64,000 bases of DNA from Mycoplasmatota bacterium. Its GTDB lineage: Bacteria > Bacillota_I > Bacilli_A > Haloplasmatales > Haloplasmataceae. The notes under the pieces are model-generated. The model was not told where the DNA came from and did not search any database. It worked only from the letters and a program-made list of their open reading frames with translations. A program made the position numbers and the translations under genes. The stretch spans positions 186,001 to 250,000 of the forward strand of contig CP074573.1 of the NCBI GenBank assembly GCA_018394295.1, given 5' to 3'. Below are positions 27,962 through 37,070 of the stretch, in pieces; the first letter of the stretch is position 1, and each line of letters opens with the position of its first letter.

Positions 27962-28360
27962 ATGAAAAAAGTAGCATTTGTATGTATTCATAATTCATGT
28001 CGTTCACAAATGGCTGAAGGTTGGGCAAATCAATTAGGTAAAGAAGTGATAGAAGCTTATTCAGCAGGAACAGAGAATTATCCTGAGGTTAAACCATTAG
28101 CTGTTAAGGTAATGGAAGAAGCAGGAGTTAATATGTCAAATTATCATACTAAATTACTCTCTGATATTCCAAATGATATCGATATATTAATTACGATGGG
28201 GTGTGGCGTTGAATGCCCATTTGTCCCATGTAAACATAGAGAAGATTGGGGATTAATAGATCCTTCTGGAGGACCAATTGAAAGGTTTAGAGAAACTAGA
28301 GATATAATTAAAAGTAAAGTTGTTGAATTAATTGAAAGAATTAATAAGGGTGAATTATAA
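27962..28360 (+). CDS. arsC: Arsenate reductase, thioredoxin-coupled
   Basis: 132 residues of the low-molecular-weight phosphatase-like ArsC type. It reduces As(V) to As(III), with electrons from thioredoxin. The P-loop is CIHNSCRSQMAEGW with the first catalytic Cys at residue 8, and the resolving pair lies in MGCGVECPFVPC. It starts ten bases after arsR, with AGGAGG spanning the gap. Confidence 0.95.
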   Translation: MKKVAFVCIHNSCRSQMAEGWANQLGKEVIEAYSAGTENYPEVKPLAVKVMEEAGVNMSNYHTKLLSDIPNDIDILITMGCGVECPFVPCKHREDWGLIDPSGGPIERFRETRDIIKSKVVELIERINKGEL

Positions 28361-28362
28361 TA

Positions 28363-29412
28363 ATGGAAAATAGAAAACAGGGCATTGGTTTTTTTGAAAA
28401 ATATTTAACCCTTTGGGTTTTATTGTGTATGATTGTAGGTGTTTTAATCGGTAGATATATCACTATAATACCTAATTTCTTAGCACAGTTTGAATATGCT
28501 CATGTCTCAATTCCAATCGCTATTTTAATTTGGTTAATGATTTATCCCATGATGATGAAAGTGGATTTTCAAAGTGTTAAAAATATTAAGAAAAGTCCAA
28601 AAGGTCTATATATAACATGGGTCACAAATTGGTTAATTAAACCCTTTACTATGTTTGGTATTTCTGCATTGTTTTTCTATGTTATCTTTAGTGGATTTAT
28701 TAGTCATGATTTAGCGACAGATTATTTGTCAGGGGCAGTATTACTAGGAGCAGCGCCTTGTACAGCAATGGTCTTTGTTTGGAGTCATTTAACAAAAGGT
28801 AATCCTGCCTATACAGTTGTTCAGGTTGCTACCAATGATTTAATAATCTTGATTGCATTTGTCCCAATTGTCAAATTTTTGTTAGGAGTGACTAATGTTA
28901 TAGTACCATGGGAAACGTTAATCTTATCTGTTGTATTATTTGTAGTAATCCCTCTTATAGCTGGTATTCTAACGCGAATATTAGTAATTAAAAGTAAAGG
29001 TTTAGATTATTTCCAAAATAAATTTATTCCTAAATTTAATCATGTTACTATAATTGGTTTACTATTAACATTAATCATCATTTTCTTATTTCAAGGAGAT
29101 GTAATCATTAATAATCCACTACATATTGTTTTAATCGCAGTTCCGCTTATTATACAAACATTTTTAATCTTCTTTATTGCATATTTAGCAAGTAAGAAAG
29201 CGAAGTTACCTCACAATATTGCAGCACCTGCTGGCATGATCGGTGCATCTAATTTTTTTGAATTATCAGTTGCAGTAGCAATTTCAATCTTTGGAGCAAC
29301 TTCACCTGTGGCACTTGCTACTACAGTAGGTGTGTTAGTAGAAGTACCTGTCATGTTAACACTTGTTAAAATCGCAAATAAAACGATACATTGGTTTCCT
29401 AAAAATTCATAA
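28363..29412 (+). CDS. acr3: Arsenite efflux permease, ACR3 type
   Basis: 349 residues with about ten membrane segments. It exports the arsenite made by ArsC. The conserved motif GAAPCTAMVFVWS carries the essential Cys, and a second conserved block is AAPAGMIGASNFFELSVAVA. This is the ACR3 family, not the E. coli ArsB family. It follows arsC by two bases. Confidence 0.93.
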   Translation: MENRKQGIGFFEKYLTLWVLLCMIVGVLIGRYITIIPNFLAQFEYAHVSIPIAILIWLMIYPMMMKVDFQSVKNIKKSPKGLYITWVTNWLIKPFTMFGISALFFYVIFSGFISHDLATDYLSGAVLLGAAPCTAMVFVWSHLTKGNPAYTVVQVATNDLIILIAFVPIVKFLLGVTNVIVPWETLILSVVLFVVIPLIAGILTRILVIKSKGLDYFQNKFIPKFNHVTIIGLLLTLIIIFLFQGDVIINNPLHIVLIAVPLIIQTFLIFFIAYLASKKAKLPHNIAAPAGMIGASNFFELSVAVAISIFGATSPVALATTVGVLVEVPVMLTLVKIANKTIHWFPKNS

Positions 29413-29460
29413 GTTAAACATTTGTAATTATATTAAAAACGTTTATTATTTATTTTATCA

Positions 29461-29499
29461 AAACAAAAGGCTATCTACAGTTAATATGTAGATAGCCTA
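29461..29499 (-). terminator. Terminator after DUF2804 gene
   Basis: AGGCTATCTAC (29469-29479) pairs perfectly with GTAGATAGCCT (29489-29499). Read on the minus strand it is followed by TTTTGTTTTG. On the plus strand it could also end the ars operon, though less efficiently. Confidence 0.75.
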
Positions 29500-29505
29500 A
29501 TTTAT

Positions 29506-30534
29506 TTACCATTTATTAAATACTTTTTCAGCAAATCCTAATTTCTTATCAATTGTTATTTCTGTATTATCATCAAGGATTGCTTTCCCACTAAAGTAAC
29601 CAAATACTTGATTCTGTTTTGAACAAAGAAGACCTAAATTAGTAATTGCTTTTCGATTTAGAATAGGTTCAAATGTCATATTTAACCGATTATCATCAGC
29701 TGTAAATGTCCATGGACTTAAAAAATCATCTTTACCTTGTTTTTTGGGAATATTAAACACAATATTATTTAATTTATGAGCTTTACCTTTATAGAAAATC
29801 ATATTTTCAGTTGCAGAACTTGTATCACCAAAGCCATATCCAATATTAAATCCAAAGGGTTCACCATTAATATTTGTTGAAAGTGATCCCCAATACCATG
29901 TGTTTTTATAAGTCCATACACCACGACCCCAATCTAATGTCCCATAAGAGTCATCCGTATTAAATGAGTATGTTTTATCTCCTATCTTAGCAATTCCTTC
30001 TGCTTTCATACAGTTTATCTTTTGATTGTAGTAGAAGTGTTTTGGTTTATCAAATGGTGTAGCAATTACCATACTTTCCTGTGGAAAATCCTTTAGAATG
30101 ATATTTACATTTAGTTCTTTATCTTGATAAAACTTTTTCATTTTACAATGTAAATGTCTTTCAATACCGTTATTTTTAAAAGCTATAGATACACGTTTGT
30201 TTTTAAAACTTACATCACCAATTTCACTTGTTTTAGGTAAATTAGTTTTCCCCATAGGTAGTATAGTCATAATGGATGTAGTATTCTGCCACTTTGATTT
30301 AAAATCAAGGAGTGATGCACTTATAAGTCCCATATATCCATTATCAGCTATAGTCAATGCAACCCCAAATTGACTATTCCCTATATAATAATAATCCCAT
30401 TCCTTAATCTTTAGTTTACTGACTTTAATGTCATTACGATTATAGTTAAAGACAAGACTAGTAGAATAACCAGGTAAAGTTAAGTTACCTTGATCATTTA
30501 ACAACTTATTTTTTTTATTAACAAAATTTTGTAT
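29506..30534 (-). CDS. DUF2804 protein, probable AUA start
   Basis: 342 residues if started at AUA. The DUF2804 family has unknown function and a lipocalin/carotenoid-synthase-like beta fold. Diagnostic parts are LLNDQGNLTLPGYS at the N-terminus and SYGTLDWGRGVWTYKNTWYW in the middle. The first ordinary candidate start (TTG, 30504) has no ribosome site and cuts into the conserved N-terminus. The frame stays open upstream to ATA at 30534, six bases after a perfect GGGAGGG (30541-30547), giving MQNFVNKKNKLLNDQ. I therefore infer AUA initiation or a recent ATG-to-ATA change. Confidence 0.8.
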   Translation of the reverse strand: MQNFVNKKNKLLNDQGNLTLPGYSTSLVFNYNRNDIKVSKLKIKEWDYYYIGNSQFGVALTIADNGYMGLISASLLDFKSKWQNTTSIMTILPMGKTNLPKTSEIGDVSFKNKRVSIAFKNNGIERHLHCKMKKFYQDKELNVNIILKDFPQESMVIATPFDKPKHFYYNQKINCMKAEGIAKIGDKTYSFNTDDSYGTLDWGRGVWTYKNTWYWGSLSTNINGEPFGFNIGYGFGDTSSATENMIFYKGKAHKLNNIVFNIPKKQGKDDFLSPWTFTADDNRLNMTFEPILNRKAITNLGLLCSKQNQVFGYFSGKAILDDNTEITIDKKLGFAEKVFNKW

Positions 30535-30616
30535 ACTTATCCCTCCCTAAAAATAGTATATCATACAACTGTTCTTTAGTCATAACTTATTTTTTACTCA
30601 AGTTAGTTATAAAAAT

Positions 30617-31057
30617 TTATTTTACTCTTTTATTAATTATTGATAAAAGACTTTTTTCAAAATTAATATCATTTTCACGATTGCGTTTCTTCGGACCAGA
30701 AACTCGTTTATTTGCTTTCCTTTCTTTGGCTGATAGATATCTTCTTAGAAGTAATGTATCAATATTATGAGTTGTATATATTAATCCATCTGGACTTATC
30801 GCATAGGCATGTTTACTTAAAGACATACAGGCAACACCATAATCTTGGGTAATAACGATATCATTTTTGTTGATATATTTAATTAATTCATAATCAACAC
30901 TATCCTTTCCTTTATCAACCATGATAACTTTAGCATAAGTATCATTAAATATATGACTAGTATCGAAAAACAAAATGACATCAATATTATAAGTTTTTGC
31001 AACTTTAATGATAATTTCTTTTACAGGGCAACTATCCGCATCCACTAGTATTTTCAT
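30617..31057 (-). CDS. YaiI/YqxD (UPF0178) family protein
   Basis: 146 residues. Signature blocks are ILVDADSCPVK, ITQDYGVACMSL, SPDGLIYT and SGPKKRNREND. The family has a PIN/NYN-like nuclease fold with conserved aspartates, but its physiological role is not established. The start follows GAGGT. It lies upstream of DUF2804 on the same strand with an 82-base gap. Confidence 0.9.
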   Translation of the reverse strand: MKILVDADSCPVKEIIIKVAKTYNIDVILFFDTSHIFNDTYAKVIMVDKGKDSVDYELIKYINKNDIVITQDYGVACMSLSKHAYAISPDGLIYTTHNIDTLLLRRYLSAKERKANKRVSGPKKRNRENDINFEKSLLSIINKRVK

Positions 31058-31371
31058 TTATTTACCTCTTTAATATAATATTTATATTAAATATACCATA
31101 CAAAACAGATTTTTTATATATGGCCTTACGCTGAATTTTGTAGATAATTAAAAATATATTCTAATTTAATTAATAGGTAAAAGAACAATTGATTGTTTTG
31201 AAGTGCTTTGTGTAGGATACCAATATTATTTTTTTTACTTTACAACTTTACCAAAGTAAAGAATAATGTTTTTATTGTACGTCAAATTGATTTAAAAAAT
31301 CCATATTACCCAAGGAGGTGTTCTTATGGACAGTGACCATCATCATTTTAAAATAAGTTATCCACATACTA
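31058..31371. other. Gap with orphan ribosome site
   Basis: Mostly spacer. CTTTAC near 31237 and GTAAAG near 31253 could form a small hairpin. A strong AAGGAGGTG precedes an ATG at 31326 that opens only a 23-codon frame (MDSDHHHFKISYPH...). This is the head of some lost gene, joined to the tail of an ABC ATPase just downstream. Confidence 0.45.
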
Positions 31372-31509
31372 ATGGCGTTTGCTATAGAGGTTTCTAATAG
31401 AATTGTTTTTATGAATGAGGGAGAAATTTTAGAAGAAGGAACACCTGAAAAAATATTTGAAAAACCTAGCCATCCACGGGTTCGAGATTTTTTAGATAAG
31501 ATGATTTAA
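31372..31509 (+). pseudogene. 3' remnant of a polar amino acid ABC ATPase (GlnQ-like)
   Basis: 45 codons encode MAFAIEVSNRIVFMNEGEI and then LEEGTPEKIFEKPSHPRVRDF. This is the end of GlnQ/HisP-type ATPases, after the H-loop. Walker A, Walker B and the signature motif are all gone, and no permease or binding-protein gene is nearby. A leader with a good ribosome site lies in another frame just upstream, so a deletion has fused two unrelated gene ends. The original terminator (31513) is retained. Confidence 0.75.
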
Positions 31510-31512
31510 TAT

Positions 31513-31546
31513 TAAAAACGAAAGAGATAAAATTCTTTCGTTTTTT
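31513..31546 (+). terminator. Terminator of the decayed ABC gene
   Basis: AAAACGAAAGA pairs with TCTTTCGTTTT, followed by T. Confidence 0.8.
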
Positions 31547-31621
31547 AATTGAATAAAGTTTAAATCAATATAACCTTACTGTTTAGTATTGGTTAATTTG
31601 AACTAGGTGATCTATAATTAC

Positions 31622-32128
31622 TTAATTAAATTGATTATTCCTACATAATACTACAATTTCGTACGGTGTCGTTTGAGCAGGTATACTTTTGGTGCTAGGA
31701 CCATATACCACAACCAAGTTTTTGTTTGTAATACTATTTGTAAAGTTTTGTCCGTTTTGCATTGTTATTTTGGTATTAGGAGCAATGTTTAATCGTAATG
31801 TACCATCACTACTAACTAGTTGTTCATCAAAATAGTCAACTTTAACATTTCGATTAGGTTTAACTTTTGTCATTACAATCGCTTCATATTGTGGTGGATA
31901 GATCATGACAGCTGGTGCCATTGCATCATAAAAACCTTCTACAATATCTCCCACTGAAATAGTTTCATAATCTACTAGAAATGTATATGGAGTCATAATG
32001 AAGTTTACAATATTTCCATTATTATCTTGAAGCGTTATAAATTTATAACATCCTTCAGTATTTTCTATTCCCGTTCTAAAATTGCTAATATTTGTTACTT
32101 TACCAATAAAAGAATTAAATTTCGTCAT
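31622..32128 (-). CDS. Conserved Bacillota protein, unknown function
   Basis: 168 residues, soluble, beta-rich. Blocks such as FITLQDNNGNIVNFIMTPYT, SVGDIVEGFYDAMAP, IYPPQYEAIVM and SIPAQTTPYEIVVLC look like a family I associate with Clostridia and relatives, though without a named domain. An OB-like fold is possible. The start follows CAGGAGG. It is divergent from the HAD hydrolase gene. Confidence 0.7.
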   Translation of the reverse strand: MTKFNSFIGKVTNISNFRTGIENTEGCYKFITLQDNNGNIVNFIMTPYTFLVDYETISVGDIVEGFYDAMAPAVMIYPPQYEAIVMTKVKPNRNVKVDYFDEQLVSSDGTLRLNIAPNTKITMQNGQNFTNSITNKNLVVVYGPSTKSIPAQTTPYEIVVLCRNNQFN

Positions 32129-32280
32129 TAAATGTCCTCCTGTTTATATATTATTATTCTATCTAATATATGCTTTATAGTAGTAATTGTTCAATTAATA
32201 ATAAATAATTATATATATAAAAGATTCTTGTTTATTTAGAAGAAATATATGGTAAAATATAATGTAAAGGAGCGATGAAA

Positions 32281-32952
32281 ATGAAGATAGCTGTATTTGA
32301 CTTTGATAGAACGCTATTTCCAAAGGATACAATACCATATTTAATGAAACAATGGTATAAACTTAAATACTCTAGATTTAAGGTAATACGTATCTATATA
32401 TCTCTACTTCCAGCTTATGTTGTATACAAATTAGGAATTGGTAATAAGAAAACAAATGAACGATTAAGACTAATCGCTGTAAATGGATTTAATAATTTGT
32501 TTATGGGACTAAGTAAAGATAATATAGAGGAATTTTTTACTAGAGTTGGCGATAATATAATAGATATGTTAAATGAACAAGTCGTGAATGAGTTAAAAAA
32601 TGCACAAAAGAATGGTTTTCATACGGTAATTATTTCTGGTGCATACTTACCATTACTTAATTATATCGCAAAGAATCTTAATGTTGATACTATTTTAGGA
32701 ACAGAGATATGTTATACCCAAGATGGAATTTATGACCATAACAAAGGTATGAAAGTAATAAATGGGGACGAAAAAGCATTTCTAATAAAGGAAACTTTTC
32801 CTGATGGAGATATCGATTGGGATAATAGTTATGCTTATTCAGATAGTATTAGGGATATTGATTTATTAAATCTTGTTGGTAACCCAGTTGTCGTAAATCC
32901 AGATCAAGAATTATCTGAAATTGCTAAAAATTCAAAATGGAGAACAATATGA
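32281..32952 (+). CDS. HAD hydrolase, phosphoserine-phosphatase-like (IB)
   Basis: About 223 residues. Motif I is DFDRTLFPKDT with the nucleophile Asp, motif II is IISGAY, and motif IV is YSDSIRDIDLL. The long helical cap after motif I places it in the HAD-IB group, which includes SerB and lysophospholipid- or sugar-phosphate phosphatases. The substrate cannot be inferred. Of two in-frame ATGs, 32281 is preferred because AAGGAG leaves eight bases, against two for 32275. Confidence 0.85.
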   Translation: MKIAVFDFDRTLFPKDTIPYLMKQWYKLKYSRFKVIRIYISLLPAYVVYKLGIGNKKTNERLRLIAVNGFNNLFMGLSKDNIEEFFTRVGDNIIDMLNEQVVNELKNAQKNGFHTVIISGAYLPLLNYIAKNLNVDTILGTEICYTQDGIYDHNKGMKVINGDEKAFLIKETFPDGDIDWDNSYAYSDSIRDIDLLNLVGNPVVVNPDQELSEIAKNSKWRTI

Positions 32953-33061
32953 TAGTTTTCATGTTCTAATTAAGAATTTTTAGTGTTATAACTCATTAAG
33001 TAATAAAATTATTTATAAAGTGGAATTAGTTGTAATTTATTTATGTAGAAGGTGAAGTAGA

Positions 33062-34213
33062 ATGAAGGGGTTAAGTTACTTTAAATTTAGTGGTGATACT
33101 GAAGATTATAAAGATAATGTTAGAGAATTAATTTATGAATATGCAATAGAAACATATAAAGTTGATAAGGAGTTTTGTGACACATTTACTAAGGATTTTT
33201 TAGATGATATAAAAGCTTGGAACACATTAATGATACTAGTTATTTTCAATCAAGAAGTAATTGGATTTTGTAGTTATTATAGTTCTGTATTGTTTAAAAA
33301 CCATAGAATACTTGTCCACATCTATATAAAGCCTGAATATAGAAATAAAGGTATCGCTAGAAATTTAGTTGATCAAGTAAGTGTTTATTTAAATACTGAT
33401 AGGTTAGCTGTAATTAATAAGAGTGAATCATATCATTTTTGGCTTAATATAGGATTTGAAGATCCTATGATCAAAAACGAGGGAAACCTTGTTGTGTTAT
33501 TAAAGAATAAAGAATATTTCTTGCATATTGCAACAGAAATTGATTTTGAAAAAGCTAAAGTAGAAGGTAGTTATAAAACCAATTCATTTATAGCGGATCA
33601 ATTTATAAAGTGTACAATTAATGATTTAGTATTAAAAAATTTGAAACAATATAACAATTCAAATGAAAAATATGTCCTTTTAGTAATTAATTCAAATAAA
33701 CTAAAATCTCATGTGAAGTGGAAAAGTTTTGATAATGATAATATACAATATCCTTGTGTCTATGGAGAAATAAATTTAGATTCAGTGGAACAAATAGTAA
33801 ACCTAAATAAAAATAAAGATGGTGCTTTTTATCTTCCTGAGGATTTTGAATTGTATGGAAGAAATTATTATAAAAAAATTAGAAACTATTTTTTCAGGTA
33901 TAAACTGTCATATATCACTCCGATTTTTATTTCAACTTTGTTAATATTTGTATTTGGTATTGCATTAATAACATCAATTAGTAATAATAATTTCAAAATT
34001 TTTACAAATATAATATTTATAATCATTATTGTTTTTATATGTATAATAATATGGGGTTTAATATTAAATCTGAAAAGAATTAAAAAAAGGGGACAAAATC
34101 ATTTTGGGTTTAGCTATGACGCGAGTATGTTGAAATATGAGTTTAAATTTTCAAATTCGTTTAGAAACATAGAAGGAGCAGTGGCATATAATAACACTGA
34201 TATTTACTTTTAA
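33062..34213 (+). CDS. GNAT acetyltransferase-DUF952-membrane fusion
   Basis: 383 residues. Residues 1-150 are a GNAT domain; the acetyl-CoA loop is IYIKPEYRNKGIARNLV (about 87-103). Residues 152-262 match DUF952: YFLHIATEIDFEKAK, FIKCT (family FIHCS), YVLLVINSNKL, YPCVYGEI (family FPHLYGPI) and GAFYLPED. DUF952 has an ADP-ribosyltransferase-like fold of unknown role. Two membrane segments follow, near 283-305 and 313-337, and a cytoplasmic tail of about 45 residues. I know of no described protein with this combination. It is monocistronic, after AAGGTGAAG. Confidence 0.75.
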   Translation: MKGLSYFKFSGDTEDYKDNVRELIYEYAIETYKVDKEFCDTFTKDFLDDIKAWNTLMILVIFNQEVIGFCSYYSSVLFKNHRILVHIYIKPEYRNKGIARNLVDQVSVYLNTDRLAVINKSESYHFWLNIGFEDPMIKNEGNLVVLLKNKEYFLHIATEIDFEKAKVEGSYKTNSFIADQFIKCTINDLVLKNLKQYNNSNEKYVLLVINSNKLKSHVKWKSFDNDNIQYPCVYGEINLDSVEQIVNLNKNKDGAFYLPEDFELYGRNYYKKIRNYFFRYKLSYITPIFISTLLIFVFGIALITSISNNNFKIFTNIIFIIIIVFICIIIWGLILNLKRIKKRGQNHFGFSYDASMLKYEFKFSNSFRNIEGAVAYNNTDIYF

Positions 34214-34550
34214 AAAACTTTTTTCAAATTTGTGTTACGATATTGTTAAGCATGGTCTTTGATGAGGATTTTTTTAAAAAGTATATACCATATATGTATT
34301 ATTGTCTAGAACATTTTACGGTAAGTATAAAAGTTACAACTAGCACTACCAAGGTGATGTAAAACTAACAGTTATTTACTAGAATGACAATTAAAAATAG
34401 ATATATATTATACTAGGTAAAGGTAATGAGTTGAATCATTACCTTGTTTGGATTCTGGAAATTAAAGGTTTCAATAATAAAAAATAAAAGATATTTTCAT
34501 TAAGATTCAAGAGGGTAAGTCTAGTTTTTAAGGTATTTAAGCTTGACTTA
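34214..34550. other. Gap between convergent genes
   Basis: Holds a plus-strand hairpin (AAGGTAATGA 34420-34429 with TCATTACCTT 34436-34445) with a poor T run. A second stem (GTAAGTC / GACTTAC) near 34515-34551 may end the lysC transcript. A 36-codon ATG frame at 34252 lacks a ribosome site and is probably debris. Confidence 0.45.
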
Positions 34551-35765
34551 CTATTTATCAAGATTAAATTTATCGTGTACATATTGAAATGCTTTTTGAG
34601 AATTGTTTTGATTTATAATACAAGAAATTTTAATTTCTGAGGTGCTAATCATTTGGATATTAATACCCAATTCATAAAGTGATTTAAAAAAGGTTGAAGC
34701 TACTTCTGAACTTCCAGCAAACCCTGTTCCTACTATAGATAGTTTTGAAACAGACTCATCATATATTACAGTTTTACTACCAATTTGATTTTTAAATGCT
34801 TCAGTGATATTTAAAGCTTTATGTAAATCATCACTTTTCACAGTGAAAGAAATGTCATTTACAGATTCGCGGTTTATATTTTGGATTATTGTGTCAATAT
34901 GAATATAGTTTGCTGCTAAAGAAGAAAAAAGTTTGAATGCAACTCCAGGCTCATCAGGGACTTCTAAAACTGAGATTTTTGCGATATTTTCATCTAGAGA
35001 TATTCCTCTAACAGAGACTTTTTCCACAGCGTTCACCTCCACTATTTCTGTTCCAAGAGAATTTTCAAAACTTGATTTAACAACCAGGGGTATATTAAAC
35101 TTTCTAGCTAATTCAACTGATCTAGGGTGTAAAACTTTAGCACCTAGACTTGCTAATTCAAGCATCTCATCATAGGAAATTTTATTTAATAATTTAGCAT
35201 TTAATACAATTCTTGGGTCAGCAGTATATACGCCATTTACATCAGTGTAAATTTCACATTTACAGGCTTTGATTGAAGATGCGATAGCGACTGCTGTGGT
35301 ATCTGAACCACCTCTTCCTAAGGTGGTTATATCTTTTTCCATACAGTATCCTTGAAACCCTGCAACAATAACAATCTTATTCATAGATAGTTCAGATTCC
35401 AGTCTTTCTGTATTTATTTTAATAATTCTTGCTTTATTATGGGTTGAATTTGTAATTATTCCACACTGAGGACCAGTTAGAGAAATAACCTCATGATTTA
35501 ATTCTCGTATGGCCATAGCAAGAAGTGCGATAGAAACTTGTTCACCAGTTGCTAGTAGCATATCAAGCTCTCTATCAGGTGGATTTGAGCTTATAGCTTT
35601 TGCCTTTTCAAGCAATTTATTGGTTGTATCTCCAATAGCTGATACAACCACGATTACTTTATATCCTTTGTTTTTTGAGTCAATAATCTTCTTTGCAACT
35701 TTTTTTATTCGATCAATAGACCCTACAGATGTTCCACCATATTTTTGAACGATTATATGCTTCAT
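34551..35765 (-). CDS. lysC: Aspartokinase
   Basis: 404 residues. It phosphorylates aspartate, the first step toward threonine, methionine and lysine. The kinase domain opens KYGGTSVGS and contains GFQGYCMEKDITTLGRGGSD with the expected substrate residues; two C-terminal ACT units (near 265-330 and 340-400) would give amino-acid feedback. It is last in the minus-strand operon asd-hom-lysC, 21 bases after hom. A monofunctional kinase separate from hom is the Bacillota pattern. Confidence 0.95.
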   Translation of the reverse strand: MKHIIVQKYGGTSVGSIDRIKKVAKKIIDSKNKGYKVIVVVSAIGDTTNKLLEKAKAISSNPPDRELDMLLATGEQVSIALLAMAIRELNHEVISLTGPQCGIITNSTHNKARIIKINTERLESELSMNKIVIVAGFQGYCMEKDITTLGRGGSDTTAVAIASSIKACKCEIYTDVNGVYTADPRIVLNAKLLNKISYDEMLELASLGAKVLHPRSVELARKFNIPLVVKSSFENSLGTEIVEVNAVEKVSVRGISLDENIAKISVLEVPDEPGVAFKLFSSLAANYIHIDTIIQNINRESVNDISFTVKSDDLHKALNITEAFKNQIGSKTVIYDESVSKLSIVGTGFAGSSEVASTFFKSLYELGINIQMISTSEIKISCIINQNNSQKAFQYVHDKFNLDK

Positions 35766-35786
35766 TTATATCACTTCCCCTATTGA

Positions 35787-37070
35787 TTACATTGCAACAA
35801 CAGCTACATCATTAGTTTCAATTTCGTCTGTCAGTTCATCTTCGATTCTTAAACAACAATAATTAGGATAATTTATATTTAAGGTATCTATGACCTTATT
35901 CATATATTCAGCTGATATGGTTTTAGTAACTAAGATTAGATTTTCTTCTTTATCAAAAATATTATATTTTAGATTGTGTCTATCCAATAATTTGATGATT
36001 TCAGTAATTTGTTTTTTGTCTTCAGGAGTTATTCTAATATAGTATCGTCCTTTTAATAACTTAGCTCCTACGGGTTTAATGGTTTCTAAATCCTTAAATT
36101 CTAATGATTTATAATCATCATTTATGATGTCGATAATATCTGAGACGACTGCATTAGCTGTCGGATTTTTACCGGCGCCTTGACCATAAAATTGAAGTTC
36201 GCCAACAGTGCTTCCAATAATTGATACAATATTAAAAGAATTTTTGACAGTACTAAAAAATGAATGGTTTTGAACTAATATTGGTTCAACAGATGCGGAA
36301 AATTCATTATTTTTATTAATAGAACAGCCTATTAATTTAACAGTGAAGTATTTCTTTTTAAAGAACATAATATCAAGTGGTGAAATGGATCTAATCCCAC
36401 GGCATAGAATATCATCTTCATCAATTTTGATTTTATATGCGATAGATGATAAGATAGCAATCTTTCTTCTAACATCAAAACCTTCGATATCATCAGTAGG
36501 GTCAGCTTCAGCGTACCCTAGTTTATAGGCTAAATTTAATGCTTCATCAAAACTAAGATTTTCATCAGACATTTTAGTTAATATAAAATTAGTTGTCCCA
36601 TTTAAAATACCTTTAATCTCAGTAATTTCATTGGTCGCAATGCTTTGTGTTAGTGGTTTTATAACTGGAATGCCCCCTCCAACACTTGCTTCAAAAAGTA
36701 ACCCTTTGTATTTTTCTTTTGCTAAAGCAGATAGTTCATCAATATATCTAGAAATTACAGCTTTATTTGCGGTTACTACATGTTTATCTTTTTTTAACGC
36801 AGAGGAGATAAATTCATAGGCAGTGTCGATTCCACCCATTGCCTCAACAACAATATCTATTTGTGGATTATTTAAAATATCAGAAAAGTTATCAGTTAGA
36901 ATATCTTTAGGTAATGACAAATTTCTTTTTTTATTTATGTCATTAACAAGAATTTTAGATATTTCTATCTCTTCACCTAACAATTGATTAAGTTCATTTT
37001 TTCGATTGTTAATTATTTCATAGACACCAGACCCTACAGTTCCGATGCCAAGTAAGCCTATTTTTTTCAT
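35787..37070 (-). CDS. hom: Homoserine dehydrogenase
   Basis: 427 residues. It reduces aspartate semialdehyde to homoserine. The Rossmann N-terminus is GLLGIGTVGSGVYEI; the catalytic region has ANKAVIS, EASVGGGIPVI, GILNGTTNFIL and YAEADPTDDIEG. A C-terminal ACT-like domain (about 350-415) suggests threonine feedback. The start is ATG at 37070, overlapping the asd stop as ATGA, which implies translational coupling; an in-frame GTG three codons earlier is less likely. Confidence 0.95.
   Translation of the reverse strand: MKKIGLLGIGTVGSGVYEIINNRKNELNQLLGEEIEISKILVNDINKKRNLSLPKDILTDNFSDILNNPQIDIVVEAMGGIDTAYEFISSALKKDKHVVTANKAVISRYIDELSALAKEKYKGLLFEASVGGGIPVIKPLTQSIATNEITEIKGILNGTTNFILTKMSDENLSFDEALNLAYKLGYAEADPTDDIEGFDVRRKIAILSSIAYKIKIDEDDILCRGIRSISPLDIMFFKKKYFTVKLIGCSINKNNEFSASVEPILVQNHSFFSTVKNSFNIVSIIGSTVGELQFYGQGAGKNPTANAVVSDIIDIINDDYKSLEFKDLETIKPVGAKLLKGRYYIRITPEDKKQITEIIKLLDRHNLKYNIFDKEENLILVTKTISAEYMNKVIDTLNINYPNYCCLRIEDELTDEIETNDVAVVAM

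Noticed and set aside
34252-34362. 36-codon ORF MVFDEDFFKKYIPY...
   Set aside because: No ribosome site and no neighbour relation; at most debris of a lost gene.
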